The notes below the pieces were generated by a model. The model saw nothing but the letters and a program-made list of their open reading frames with translations, was not told the DNA's origin and did not search any database. 64,000 bases of DNA, from positions 1 to 64,000 of the forward strand of contig JAJACQ010000025.1 in NCBI GenBank assembly GCA_022601435.1, read 5' to 3'. Below are positions 49,944-59,519 of the stretch, piece by piece (position 1 is the first letter of the stretch; each line of letters begins with the position of its first letter). Source of the DNA: Chlamydiia bacterium. Its GTDB lineage: Bacteria; Chlamydiota; Chlamydiia; Chlamydiales; 2-12-FULL-49-11. A program made the translations under genes and the position numbers.

Positions 49944-51818
49944 ATGAAGTTAGATCACGAAAAGACCATCCAAGGCAAGTTTTTTTTACATGTAAAAGGT
50001 TTTGGATTTGTCCAACCTGAAGATGGAGATTTCCCTGAAGTATTTATCCCTCCAAGAAAAAATAAAAATGCTATTTCTGGAGATATTGTTATTGCAAAAG
50101 TGTTAACTAAATCATCGAAGGGTTATGAAGGTGTTATTGAGGAAGTTGTTAAGCGAAACCGTGATGAGTTTGTAGCAAGTGTGATCGATGATGAAGGGTC
50201 AAATTATCTTTTGTTTTCACCATTAATTGGAGAGGATAAGGAGATATACCTTCCTAAAAAACATCAATTCAATATTGGTGATCGAGTCACTATCAAAATA
50301 GAAGAATTTGAGGGACGAGTTCTTCAAGCAAAGCTTATCGAGTTCTTAGGAGATATTTCTGATACTAAAATTGATGTTGATACAGCAATTATAGCTCATA
50401 ATATCCGAAATGAATTTTCAAAAGATGTTATTAGTGAAGCCAAACAATACAAGATAGAAAAAGTTGATTACGAAGGTAGAATTGATCTACGTGATGTAGA
50501 AACTGTTACGATTGATCCAACAACCGCGCGTGATTATGATGATGCCATCACTTTATCAAAGGACGATAACAATCATTATCTGTTAGGTGTTCATATTGCA
50601 GATGTTTCGCACTTTGTAAAAAAAGGAAGTGCCCTTGATAAAGAGGCTTTTTTAAGATCTAATTCAACTTACTTCCCCTCTCGTGTTGTGCCGATGCTTC
50701 CAGAGCAACTTTCAAATAATTTATGTAGTTTGGTAGAGGGCCAAGACCGCCTTACAGTTTCTGTACTTTTAGAAATTGATCCGGAAGGTAATGTCGTAGA
50801 TAAAGAGATTTCTAAAACAGTTATTAAGAGTAACAAGCGTTTTACTTATGTAGAGGCTTATGAAATTCTTACAACGAATAAAAAGAGTAAACACCGAAAG
50901 CTTTTAGAAGATATGCAGGATCTTTGTCATATTTTCAAAAAGAAACGTAGTGAGCGCGGAAGTGTAGAGCTTGCCTTACCGGACACACAAGTAATTTGTG
51001 ATGCTAATGAAGCACCAACACACCTTGTAACACACCTATACGATATCACTCACCAGATGATTGAAGAATTTATGTTAAAAGCAAATGAAATTGTTGCCGA
51101 GACTCTACTAGAGCGTGGAGACGAAGGTGTATTTAGAGTTCACGATGAGCCAGATTCTACAACTCTTGATCAATTTTACATGTTTGCAAGACTTTTAGGA
51201 TTTTACCTTCCGGCAAATCCTACCCCTCATGATATAGCTAAGCTTTTTCAAAAAGCACAAGACTCCCCTCACACTGAGCAAATCGCAATAAAGTACATAA
51301 GAAGTCAAAAGCTTGCTATGTACTCACCTGATAATATCGGACACTATGGACTAGGACTTGAAAACTATTCACACTTTACCTCTCCTATTCGTCGGTATTC
51401 AGACTTAGTCGTGCACCGCATTCTTTTTGGAGAATCTTACGAGAAAAAAGAGCTCAAAGCCGCATGTGATAAGTGTTCAGAAAATGAGAGAAAAAGCTTT
51501 GTAGCCGAAACATCCGTAATAAAACTCAAAAAATATCGTCTACTAGATAAATATTTTGATGAAGATCCTGAACGCATCTACGAAGCAAAACTAACAAACG
51601 TTGCCAATAAAGGTTTAATCTTTGATGTCTCGCCGCTTAATCTAGAAGGATTCATTCCAATTCGCTTCTTAGATGATGATTACTATCAGTTCAATGAAAA
51701 AAGTCTTCAGCTCAAAGGACGCAATAAAGGTTTTTGCTATAACCTCGGCGACACCATAAAGGTTCAGCTCGCTGCCATAGATCTTGTTTTCTTAGAATCT
51801 GAATGGACATTAGTCTAA
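49944..51818 (+). CDS. rnr: Ribonuclease R (RNB-family exoribonuclease)
   Basis: 624 residues, shorter than the 813 of E. coli RNase R because the N-terminal helix-turn-helix and basic tail are missing. Cold-shock domain (GKFFLHVKGFGFVQPEDGDF), RNB domain with the catalytic Asp cluster TIDPTTARDYDDAITLS (about 190-206), FTSPIRRYSDLVVHR, and a C-terminal S1 domain (YEAKLTNVANKGLIFDV). It degrades structured RNA 3' to 5'. An extended -10 (TGGTATGCT) ends six bases before the ATG; GAGGG between them is too close to serve as a usual Shine-Dalgarno. Confidence 0.95.
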   Translation: MKLDHEKTIQGKFFLHVKGFGFVQPEDGDFPEVFIPPRKNKNAISGDIVIAKVLTKSSKGYEGVIEEVVKRNRDEFVASVIDDEGSNYLLFSPLIGEDKEIYLPKKHQFNIGDRVTIKIEEFEGRVLQAKLIEFLGDISDTKIDVDTAIIAHNIRNEFSKDVISEAKQYKIEKVDYEGRIDLRDVETVTIDPTTARDYDDAITLSKDDNNHYLLGVHIADVSHFVKKGSALDKEAFLRSNSTYFPSRVVPMLPEQLSNNLCSLVEGQDRLTVSVLLEIDPEGNVVDKEISKTVIKSNKRFTYVEAYEILTTNKKSKHRKLLEDMQDLCHIFKKKRSERGSVELALPDTQVICDANEAPTHLVTHLYDITHQMIEEFMLKANEIVAETLLERGDEGVFRVHDEPDSTTLDQFYMFARLLGFYLPANPTPHDIAKLFQKAQDSPHTEQIAIKYIRSQKLAMYSPDNIGHYGLGLENYSHFTSPIRRYSDLVVHRILFGESYEKKELKAACDKCSENERKSFVAETSVIKLKKYRLLDKYFDEDPERIYEAKLTNVANKGLIFDVSPLNLEGFIPIRFLDDDYYQFNEKSLQLKGRNKGFCYNLGDTIKVQLAAIDLVFLESEWTLV

Positions 51819-51909
51819 CATAACCTTTCTCACCTCCAGCTACCAAAGGTCCATAACACCATTTTAAGTTTCTAAAAAGATAATGGGCTGCTGTCATATT
51901 CCTTAATCA

Positions 51910-51945
51910 AGGGCTACGCCCTAACAAACCAAGCTTGGTTTATTT
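51910..51945 (+). terminator. Double hairpin downstream of rnr
   Basis: AGGGCTACGCCCT (51910-51922) forms a short hairpin, followed at once by the perfect 16-base palindrome AAACCAAGCTTGGTTT (51926-51941) and a T-rich tail. Likely rnr terminator. Confidence 0.5.
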
Positions 51946-52085
51946 TATATTCAAAAATATTAAATAAAACAATAGCTTCAATTATTATGAAAAGTCACTA
52001 ATAAATCTATAATTACAAAAAAAACCAATATTAAATTAGATTTTCTTACTTCTTCTAGAAGAAAAGGCGAAGTATTTTGGATGGA

Positions 52086-52148
52086 TTTTTGATTATCTTC
52101 GGTCGATAGTGTACGTAATGGTACTCGGAGACCGAAGATAATTAAAAA
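52086..52148. terminator. Long hairpin, probable bidirectional terminator
   Basis: ATTATCTTCGGTC (52092-52104) pairs perfectly with GACCGAAGATAAT (52130-52142), extended by a G-T and five A-T pairs, so the stem is flanked by T on one side and A on the other and works in both directions. The 25-base loop holds two GTAC tetramers that can pair. Confidence 0.75.
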
Positions 52149-52170
52149 GGCGCCAAAAGACAAGCCTTTT

Positions 52171-52737
52171 TTACATTCGGGGGACGGTGATGCCTCTCTG
52201 CTTTTGATACTTTCCGGATCTATCAGCATAGCTAACATCGCATTCAACATCTGCTTTGAAGAATAGCACTTGGGCTAGGCCCTCGCCTGCATAAATCTTT
52301 GCTGGAAGTGGTGTTGTGTTTGAGATTTCTAGCGTGACTTGTCCTTCCCATTCTGGTTCAAATGGTGTTACATTTACAATGATTCCGCATCGGGCATATG
52401 TTGATTTTCCGATGCACATTGTGATAACATCGCGAGGAATTTTGAAGTACTCAACGCTTACGGCGAGTGCAAAAGAGTTTGGGGGAACGATGCAGACATC
52501 GCCTTTATATTCGATAAATTCATCATCTGTAAACCCTTTAGGGTCGACTGTTCCATTTTTTGCATTTGTGAAGACCTTGAATTCATCGGAAACACGAAGA
52601 TCATAACCATAGCTTGAAAGTCCGTAGCTGATAACTTTTTCGCCATCATGTTCTCTTATAAGATGATCAATAAATGGAGAGATCATTTTCTTTTTTAGTG
52701 CTTTTTTCTTAATCCATGAATCTGGTTGAACTGCCAT
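52171..52737 (-). CDS. dcd: dCTP deaminase
   Basis: 188 residues, standard length. Motifs: [39 protein letters not shown], the active-site [20 protein letters not shown] with the catalytic Glu in [16 protein letters not shown], and [14 protein letters not shown] at the C-terminus. It makes dUTP from dCTP as precursor for dTMP. Divergent from ruvB across 88 bases; I recall the dcd-ruvB neighbourhood from Chlamydiaceae. Confidence 0.96.
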   Translation of the reverse strand: MAVQPDSWIKKKALKKKMISPFIDHLIREHDGEKVISYGLSSYGYDLRVSDEFKVFTNAKNGTVDPKGFTDDEFIEYKGDVCIVPPNSFALAVSVEYFKIPRDVITMCIGKSTYARCGIIVNVTPFEPEWEGQVTLEISNTTPLPAKIYAGEGLAQVLFFKADVECDVSYADRSGKYQKQRGITVPRM

Positions 52738-52831
52738 AATTACCGCCTTGGTTTTTAGGGTAAGAGTAACATAAAGTTGGGATATTAGCTAGATATTAAA
52801 GCTGATTTTATCTACTCTATAGGATATGAAA

Positions 52832-53800
52832 ATGAAATTATTAGAAGAGGAGGGATTAGATAAAAAAATCCGGCCCTCGCATCTACAAGAATTTATTGGT
52901 CATGAGGCTATCAAAACTCGTTTGAATATTTTAATAGGGGCTGCAAAGTCTCGCGATGAGCCGCTTCCTCACATTTTATTTCACGGTCCACCTGGGTTAG
53001 GAAAGACTACGCTTTCATTAATATTATCCAAAGAGATGAATTGTTCAATCATTCAAACATCTGGGCCCGCAATTGACAAGCCAGCTGATTTAGCAGGTAT
53101 TTTAACAAATTTATGCAAGGGCGATATTTTATTCATTGATGAAATTCATAGGCTTCCTAAGAATGTCGAGGAGTATCTTTACCAGGCGATGGAAGATTTC
53201 AAGATTGATATCATGATAGATTCAGGACCTACTGCTAAAAGTGTTTCCATTGCCATCAAGCCCTTTACCTTAGTTGCCGCAACTACAAAAACAGGGCTTT
53301 TATCTGCGCCACTAAGAACGCGATTCCCCTTCAATGTACGTCTAGATTTCTATGATGTAGACTCTCTTATTAAGATTGCTAAGCGAAGTGCTGATGTATT
53401 AAAGGTGAAAATTGAAAACTGTGCCGCACAAGAATTAGCGATGCGTTCGCGTGGTACACCTCGGATTGTAAACAACTTACTTCGTTGGGTACGGGATTGT
53501 CACACTAATAATTCTGGTGCAATAAAAAAATCAGATGCAGAAACCGCTTTAGATATGTTGAGCATTGATAAAAAAGGTTTAGATGAAATGGATATCCGTA
53601 TATTATCATGGATAATAGACCATCATGGCGGAGGGCCTGTGGGATTGAAATCAATCGCTATTGCGATGGGTGAAGATGCCGATACAATCGAACAAGTGCA
53701 AGAGCCATTTTTGGTGATCAAAGGGTATATAAAACGAGGACCACAAGGACGCGTTGCAACAGATCTTGCTTATAGACATCTTGGAAGGAGTGAATCATGA
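52832..53800 (+). CDS. ruvB: Holliday junction branch-migration ATPase RuvB
   Basis: 322 residues from the ATG at 52832, which has AGGA seven bases upstream; another ATG at 52826 would add two residues. AAA+ ATPase: FIGHEAIKTRLNILI, Walker A GPPGLGKTT, Walker B DILFIDEIHRLPKNVEEYLY, sensor VAATTKTGLLSAPLRTRFPF, arginine finger region RGTPRIVNNLLRW, and the C-terminal DNA-binding winged helix GGGPVGLKSIAIAMGEDADT ending GRVATDLAYRHL. It drives branch migration with RuvA. The SpoIID-like gene overlaps by four bases. Confidence 0.96.
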   Translation: MKLLEEEGLDKKIRPSHLQEFIGHEAIKTRLNILIGAAKSRDEPLPHILFHGPPGLGKTTLSLILSKEMNCSIIQTSGPAIDKPADLAGILTNLCKGDILFIDEIHRLPKNVEEYLYQAMEDFKIDIMIDSGPTAKSVSIAIKPFTLVAATTKTGLLSAPLRTRFPFNVRLDFYDVDSLIKIAKRSADVLKVKIENCAAQELAMRSRGTPRIVNNLLRWVRDCHTNNSGAIKKSDAETALDMLSIDKKGLDEMDIRILSWIIDHHGGGPVGLKSIAIAMGEDADTIEQVQEPFLVIKGYIKRGPQGRVATDLAYRHLGRSES

Positions 53801-54981
53801 AAAAAATCCTAGTACTACTTTTAGCTCCCTTTATTCTCTTTGGAACGCATGGCGTTGTGAAAATTGAAGACAGCGCAAAAGGGCGCGACACCATTATACG
53901 AGTTTTAACTCATACAGATTTAAAAGGAACTCTTTTAGAGATCAAAGGTGGATACTCTATTAAAGATCCAAGTAATGATAAAAATGTTGACTCATCCTAT
54001 TTTAAAAAACGTTGCTATTTATCCTTTACAAACGAAGGGATGAAGTGGGGAAAGTTATATAAAGGGACTCATCAAATTGAAATCAAAACAAAAGATCCGA
54101 AAACATCTGTTTTAATCGACGGCATCCAGTACTGTGGGAAAATTTCTATTTATAATATCTCCTCAAAAATATTTATTGTCGTGGAGTTAGATGTTGATGA
54201 TTATTTAAGATCTATCCTATCTGGAAATTTTTCCTATCGTAATATGCATCAAACAACTTTAGAAGCGCTTTCCATCTCAATGAGAACTGATCTGTATCAT
54301 AAGATCGCCTCATCATCTAATCCATTCTGGGATATTAAAGCTACCGATCACAATTTTTTAGGCTACTCCCTTCAAACAGTAAATAGTGGAGCAGATGCGG
54401 CAGTTACAGCAACAAAAGATTTAATCCTTCTTTATAAAAACAGACCTTTTCCAACAACTTGGTCTGAAGATTGTGCAGGGCGCACTGCTGAATACAAAAC
54501 GATCTTCCGAAAAGATACACCCTCCCCTCCAGGTGTCTGCGTTGCCTATGCTCAAAAGCATCGTACTAAAAACAAATGGAAGTGCAGCATCTCAACACGT
54601 GAGCTTGCAAAAAGACTAGAGTTAGATTCTATTCAATCGATCGAACCATTTAAAGACTCCACAACAGAGAAAATTTATGGCCTTCGCTTTAACGGAAAAA
54701 ACCTTACTTTTAGAGAGCTTACCGTAACTGAGTTCCAAAAAATGCTTGGAAAAGAACGTTTACAAAGTAATGACTTTAAAATTAGTTTAATTGATAAACG
54801 TATTGAATTTTCAGGCTTTGGTAAAGGAATGGGTGTTGGTATTTGCCTAAAATCTGCAAAAGATATGGCCCGAGCTGGAAAAACAACAACGAAAATGCTT
54901 TCATCTTTTTATCCCGAAACAAAAATCATGAAACTAGAATATGTTCCTCAAGTTTTTTTTGAAGATGGTGAAATTGAATAA
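53797..54981 (+). CDS. SpoIID-like peptidoglycan enzyme
   Basis: 394 residues with a signal peptide (ILVLLLAPFILFGTHG). The SpoIID domain is seen at about residues 130-260: LDVDDYLRSILSGNFSYR, LEALSISMRTDLYHKI, DHNFLGYSLQTVNSGADAAV and CAGRTAEYKTIF; the late IEFSGFGKGMGVGICLKSAK matches the conserved end (GxGxGxGVGMxQ). SpoIID is a lytic transglycosylase in sporulation, and a chlamydial homologue has been reported to act on septal peptidoglycan. One difference: the usual catalytic Glu position (E of the CAIxxxR-type helix) reads LEALSISMR, which retains Glu. Translationally coupled to ruvB. Confidence 0.82.
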   Translation: MKKILVLLLAPFILFGTHGVVKIEDSAKGRDTIIRVLTHTDLKGTLLEIKGGYSIKDPSNDKNVDSSYFKKRCYLSFTNEGMKWGKLYKGTHQIEIKTKDPKTSVLIDGIQYCGKISIYNISSKIFIVVELDVDDYLRSILSGNFSYRNMHQTTLEALSISMRTDLYHKIASSSNPFWDIKATDHNFLGYSLQTVNSGADAAVTATKDLILLYKNRPFPTTWSEDCAGRTAEYKTIFRKDTPSPPGVCVAYAQKHRTKNKWKCSISTRELAKRLELDSIQSIEPFKDSTTEKIYGLRFNGKNLTFRELTVTEFQKMLGKERLQSNDFKISLIDKRIEFSGFGKGMGVGICLKSAKDMARAGKTTTKMLSSFYPETKIMKLEYVPQVFFEDGEIE

Positions 54982-54999
54982 GTTTGTTATTAAACAATA

Positions 55000-56421
55000 T
55001 TAAAGGTCCGGAAGAGGACTTGAGTTAACAAACCTTGCCTCAACAAAAGGATTAAAAGATAAATCAATTTTACAATTTCTCTCTTTTAACTGTTCTAAAC
55101 TAGAAACTACCCCTTCTATAGAAGTGATTTCATTAAACGAAAGGTCTAAAACTTTTAATTCTTTAAATTTTGAAATCCAACTTGGTATTTGCCGTAATCC
55201 ACCACTGGCAAAAGTTAATTCTCTTAAGTTTTTCAACTTTAGAATCTGAATTGGTATTTCCACCTCGTCACAGCTAAAAATCTGTAAAACTCTTAATTTT
55301 TTAAGACCTCCAATCCAAAGAGGTAAAAATTTGATATTGGTAAGTGTTAGCGATTCTAAATTCTTAAATTTTAAAATAGACTCTGGTAATAGCCAAGCTT
55401 TATCGCCTTTAATTTCTAATCTTGTGATACTGTCATTTGCCTTTTTACTATTTAAATCAGGACTAGTTCTTAAAGATTTAAACCTCTCTTTATGCGCTTT
55501 TTGATGAGCTTTTTCAAGGTTTTTCCTTCCCTTTTCACAATCGCAAAATATAGGCAACTGAGACCACAGCGAAGCAATTGAAACCACAGCATTAAATCTA
55601 TGAAAATCCGGTAAGTAACGATAAATAATATAATTAAAAAGTTGTAATTTTGATAAACTCAAATATAACTCCCCCATTTGTTTAAAAAAAAGACCATGGA
55701 TTCTCATCGATTGAAATGAAACCGCTATACTATCCATTGCTTCCTTTGACTTCTGTAATAAAGTAATATCTCCTATTCTCTGAAGTCGAACATTAGATTC
55801 TAAGCGATCTATACCAGGTTTTTTCCCTTTAGAAAATAATACTATTTTTCTTACAAGATTTAATGAAGGTAGTGGATTACCCACGCAATTAAGCTTTGCC
55901 TTTCCTACTAAAGGATCAAATCCAAAAAGGTCAGAGTATCTCTGTATATTATTATCTGCCACATCAAGTTCCTTAAGGTTACTGTTTTCAAAGATCTTCG
56001 GAATGGCTGTTATGTTATTATTCCTTAACTTTAAACATCTCAAAGAGGGCATTGCTCCTACTTCCCGAGGAAGAACTTTAATACTACCATCAGATAAATC
56101 TAAGTGCCTAAGGTTTGATAGAAGCTTAATTTGTCGTGGAATAAATGTAACACCAGCTATCTCTATATGGTTTAAGTTAATCAAACAAAAAACACCCCTG
56201 GGAATAACAGAAACTTTATCTGGTAATCCAACCACAAGTTTAGAAATCTGAAAATCTACCAAAACTTTAATGATTAAACAAAAATTTTGATCTGTCATGT
56301 TGGATATATCGATATTATTTTTTTTAAGATCTGTTTGTAGATCCTCATAAGATTTACCAAGCTCTCGACGTATTGAATCTAAACAATGCTGAACCTCTGT
56401 GCAATTTGCGACTTGACTCAC
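55000..56421 (-). CDS. Leucine-rich-repeat protein, candidate host-interaction factor
   Basis: 473 residues, no signal peptide. Two LRR blocks: about residues 60-170 (LSNLRHLDLSDGSIKVLPRE, MPSLRCLKLRNNNITAIPKI, NLKELDVADNNIQ) and about 325-455 (FKNLESLTLTNIKFLPLWIG, LKNLRELTFASGGLRQIPSW, FKELKVLDLSFNEITSIEGV). The unit is about 23 residues, the type found in Shoc2/Ras-suppressor and in bacterial effectors. A helical insert of about 150 residues separates the blocks. Ligand binding rather than catalysis is expected. A single gene, far from the type III operon; secretion is inference. Confidence 0.78.
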   Translation of the reverse strand: MSQVANCTEVQHCLDSIRRELGKSYEDLQTDLKKNNIDISNMTDQNFCLIIKVLVDFQISKLVVGLPDKVSVIPRGVFCLINLNHIEIAGVTFIPRQIKLLSNLRHLDLSDGSIKVLPREVGAMPSLRCLKLRNNNITAIPKIFENSNLKELDVADNNIQRYSDLFGFDPLVGKAKLNCVGNPLPSLNLVRKIVLFSKGKKPGIDRLESNVRLQRIGDITLLQKSKEAMDSIAVSFQSMRIHGLFFKQMGELYLSLSKLQLFNYIIYRYLPDFHRFNAVVSIASLWSQLPIFCDCEKGRKNLEKAHQKAHKERFKSLRTSPDLNSKKANDSITRLEIKGDKAWLLPESILKFKNLESLTLTNIKFLPLWIGGLKKLRVLQIFSCDEVEIPIQILKLKNLRELTFASGGLRQIPSWISKFKELKVLDLSFNEITSIEGVVSSLEQLKERNCKIDLSFNPFVEARFVNSSPLPDL

Positions 56422-56542
56422 TTCCTACTCCTAAATTAAAGAAGATATAATAGCAAAAACCTTAGTTTAAGACTACTTTTAATGTAAATTTGATTTAATC
56501 AAAAAAATAAGGTATTATACTAATAAACAATTTGGAGATCTT

Positions 56543-56908
56543 ATGCATTTAAAAGTTTCTAAAAGAAGAGCAGCTGCTATTTCATCTGCTATATTATTAA
56601 TTCTTTTAGCAGTTAATACATTGACTAATTCATGGTGGCCCTACATTTATTTAACAATTGGCGCTCCCCTTTTCACCCGTCAATTTTTAACAGGCCGTGT
56701 TTATGAGAGTATTGTCACGTGTGCGATTTTCGGTGGGCTTTTTATTGTCTCGAATTATCAAGTCGATTGGACCACAATTCTTCCTGTTGTCTTTATTATT
56801 TCTGCAATGATGATCATCTTTCGTGAATTTTTTAACCCTTATGCTTCAAAAAAGCGAGAAGATATTGATGATATCGATATAGAAATCACAGAAGAAAGAA
56901 AAGACTAA
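56543..56908 (+). CDS. Small membrane protein of unknown function
   Basis: 121 residues with three or four membrane helices (AAAISSAILLILLAVNTLTN, YIYLTIGAPLFTRQFL, IVTCAIFGGLFIVSNY, ILPVVFIISAMMIIF) and an acidic C-terminal tail (DDIDIEITEERKD). GGAG is present before the ATG. Its 3' end overlaps the convergent unknown by four bases. No family recognised. Confidence 0.65.
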   Translation: MHLKVSKRRAAAISSAILLILLAVNTLTNSWWPYIYLTIGAPLFTRQFLTGRVYESIVTCAIFGGLFIVSNYQVDWTTILPVVFIISAMMIIFREFFNPYASKKREDIDDIDIEITEERKD

Positions 56909-58260
56909 TCAAAAACATATCCCGGCGGATAGTCATCTCTATTAATCAGACCATCTTCATCGCTGTATTTATTTAGCTTAGCCATTAGTATTTTTGGGAT
57001 ATCGCAGCGGATAGTCCATGGCCTTAAAAGAAAATCCGTAAATGAATAATCTCTATGGTTATCAAAACCGAATGAAGACGTTGTATAAAAAACAACCCCC
57101 AATAAAAGATTTGAAATATACACAGGGGGAAAAAAGAACAATCCTTTTTGCAACCATTTAGGAAGTAATTTATAGATCTGAGCAAATCTAATAACATATA
57201 CATCTACCCAAATAGGAAAATAGTTTCTTAACATCAATTCCAAACCTAAGATATCCCCTTTCAATTCATATCCTAAAATTTCATTGACCATACGGCAGGT
57301 GTAGCTTACGCAATTCCCTCTCATTAGTGAAGCGACTCTTTTATTATTATATTTATCAGACTCGACTAAAGCTATCATTTTATCATGTTCTTGTTGAGTA
57401 ATTGGAAATTTAAATCTTTTTAAATTTCTATGATTCTTAGGATAATAACTAGCATCATCTGGTGTTCTTATAATGGTATTTCCTTGCGCTGATCTAAAAA
57501 TTCCATATTTTGGTAGATCTCGTATATGATCAAAAATATCTTGCCCAACTGATCGAATCAAACCATCCGAGCTTTTAAGTTCCATTGAAACATGAGTGTT
57601 ATAGATATAAGATTTTTTTTCTTCTACATTCCAGTTGACCAAGATCTCCAATACATTTTGATAATCATACATCATCGGATCTTCATATCGATAAGGCCTA
57701 AAATGAGCAGAATCTAATTTGTTATATTTAGTAATGCCGTATAATAAAACACAATAATCATCAAAAAACGTTCTTTCTAAATCTGTTTCAAATAAAAATC
57801 TATCTTCTATAAAAACAGCATAACCAGTTGTTCGTTTCTCCCATCTAAATGCTTGCCATGGAAACCATGAAATTGAGCCTTCACGGATTTCAACCGGCAG
57901 ATGAATCTCTCCATAAATATCATACTTTAAGATCAACTTGGTTGCAAAAAATATTCTATCCAAGTGATTACTAATCACAAATTGCCTAAACTCTCTTTGG
58001 GTGGTGAAATAATCAATAGGAATCTTAGCGCCCATTTTAATAGCTATAATGTAATCAAGAAGTTCACGCCTTAAGTCCTCATCTATCTCTGCTAATTTTG
58101 TGATCTCTTTTAAATCTTCTACATACTCTTTAAAACTTAAAAAAACAGGCTCTCTGATTTTTTTAACTTCTCGGATGGAAAAGTAGTAATACGACTCTTT
58201 GATTTTTTGAGACAATAAAACACCTCGCTCAAAAGGTTCTTTTGAGCCAAGTTCCATCAT
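56905..58260 (-). CDS. Unknown protein, tandem paralogue with the upstream gene
   Basis: 451 residues. It shares with the 380-residue protein at 58278-59420 the segment IPIDYFTTQREFRQFVISNH-LDRIFFATKLILKYD (against VPREYLNKDHEDLEFIKKNQ-LDKILFYHGVSVKYS), a following beta region with PVEI/PVKG, and near the C-terminus a hydrophobic patch. The extra C-terminal part has a membrane-like stretch (GLFFFPPVYISNLLLGVVFY). A conserved-looking GNCVSYTCRMVNEILGY segment with Cys and a later His may be part of a papain-like or NlpC-type active site, but I cannot establish this. Confidence 0.65.
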   Translation of the reverse strand: MMELGSKEPFERGVLLSQKIKESYYYFSIREVKKIREPVFLSFKEYVEDLKEITKLAEIDEDLRRELLDYIIAIKMGAKIPIDYFTTQREFRQFVISNHLDRIFFATKLILKYDIYGEIHLPVEIREGSISWFPWQAFRWEKRTTGYAVFIEDRFLFETDLERTFFDDYCVLLYGITKYNKLDSAHFRPYRYEDPMMYDYQNVLEILVNWNVEEKKSYIYNTHVSMELKSSDGLIRSVGQDIFDHIRDLPKYGIFRSAQGNTIIRTPDDASYYPKNHRNLKRFKFPITQQEHDKMIALVESDKYNNKRVASLMRGNCVSYTCRMVNEILGYELKGDILGLELMLRNYFPIWVDVYVIRFAQIYKLLPKWLQKGLFFFPPVYISNLLLGVVFYTTSSFGFDNHRDYSFTDFLLRPWTIRCDIPKILMAKLNKYSDEDGLINRDDYPPGYVFD

Positions 58261-58277
58261 TAAAAAGGTAAAGGGTT

Positions 58278-59420
58278 TTATAAAATCACATTCTTCCGTA
58301 ACTCATCCCCTCTTTCTCTTAGCTTGAAGTAATCAATCTCAAAAGCTTTCCATGGCATAAAAACTGTTTGCCAAGGAAGTTCTTTTGTAATGACCTTCAA
58401 AATTATCTTTGGAACAAAAAGATAACTCAATATTCTATTTCCCAAAGAGTAATAATTAATACACTCATGATGATCAAGATAGTTTAAAGTAAATGAAACT
58501 AAATCGTCTACACGTTCAAAATGTGAAGTGTATAGCTCCTCAATACACGCGTTGATTAACCCTTCTTTACAAGGTATTACAATCTTATCAAACCCCTTTT
58601 CATCTTTGTAAACATATTGATCTGGTGAAACTAAGCTTTTATTCTTAATGCCAAATCTATACACAGCTCCCTTTCCATCATGTAATGTTAAAAACAACTC
58701 TTTGTCTCTTCTATATATTTCCATTGAAGCTTCTGGATAACCACTTCGATAGACCATAAAAGCTTTATTTGTATTGTGAATAGTTAAAGCTTCATCTTCG
58801 ATCATCAAAGGAGCCAGTAACACCCCATTTTCATCTGTTGAGAAAAAATATTCTCCGTTATAGAAGTATTTATTTTCCGAATCAAGAGAAGAGATGGTTA
58901 AATCTGAATAATAAATCTCTCTAATTGTTCCTTGAGGCCCTTTAACTGGAAATGCAATGCCTCTATCTGGACTATATTTTACCGAAACCCCATGATAAAA
59001 TAAAATTTTATCTAGTTGATTCTTTTTAATAAATTCTAAGTCTTCATGATCTTTATTTAAGTATTCACGTGGAACAAGCCCCCCTATCCTCAAAGAAAAG
59101 ATTTCCTTTTCTAGTAAAACAAAAACCTTTGAAGAAGTCGATAAAAATTTAGCTATATAAGTTTCTAAAATCGAAACTGTCTCTAACAGGGCATCTCTTT
59201 CACCTTTTGGAAGCAGTAAAACATCTAAAGTAGCAATCCTCTTCTTCAAAAATAAAAAAAACTCCATCGCACTTTTATCTTGCTCACCCTTTTCCCAATA
59301 TTCCACAACATAAAAATGTAAAGCGTCCTGTTTTAAGGATATTTTAGGCTTTTTATTTTGCTGCATCAATGACTCAATTGCCTTGACGATCGGAAGAAAA
59401 CTCTGAAAAAATACCTGCAT
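58278..59420 (-). CDS. Unknown protein, tandem paralogue with the downstream gene
   Basis: 380 residues. Helical first third (IATLDVLLLPKGERDALLET), then the segment shared with the next gene (LRIGGLVPREYLNKDHEDLE, NQLDKILFYHGVSVKYS), then a beta-rich region and DHHECINYYSLGNRILSYLF, which aligns with the GNCVSYTCRMVNEILGY region of the paralogue and also has Cys. The C-terminal VITKELPWQTVFMPWKAFEI resembles SISWFPWQAFRWEK of the paralogue. The next gene starts 18 bases after its stop, so the two form an operon. No known family identified. Confidence 0.65.
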   Translation of the reverse strand: MQVFFQSFLPIVKAIESLMQQNKKPKISLKQDALHFYVVEYWEKGEQDKSAMEFFLFLKKRIATLDVLLLPKGERDALLETVSILETYIAKFLSTSSKVFVLLEKEIFSLRIGGLVPREYLNKDHEDLEFIKKNQLDKILFYHGVSVKYSPDRGIAFPVKGPQGTIREIYYSDLTISSLDSENKYFYNGEYFFSTDENGVLLAPLMIEDEALTIHNTNKAFMVYRSGYPEASMEIYRRDKELFLTLHDGKGAVYRFGIKNKSLVSPDQYVYKDEKGFDKIVIPCKEGLINACIEELYTSHFERVDDLVSFTLNYLDHHECINYYSLGNRILSYLFVPKIILKVITKELPWQTVFMPWKAFEIDYFKLRERGDELRKNVIL

Positions 59421-59519
59421 ACAAAACCTCTATTTATATAGCTTTATTATACCAAAAACATTGGAAACTACTTAAGTGTATGAGTGTTAATCTAGCTTTT
59501 TTGTAATTCATTTTCCTTC

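Larger units (their letters stand above)
51819..52170. other. Noncoding gap between convergent rnr and dcd
   Basis: 352 bases without a believable gene; the open frame at 51978-52250 on the minus strand runs into dcd in another frame and is not used. It contains the hairpins listed separately at 51910-51945 and 52086-52148 and otherwise only A/T-rich sequence. Confidence 0.6.

Noticed and set aside
51978..52250. 90-residue minus ORF between rnr and dcd
   Set aside because: It overlaps dcd out of frame and crosses the terminator hairpin; no ribosome site.
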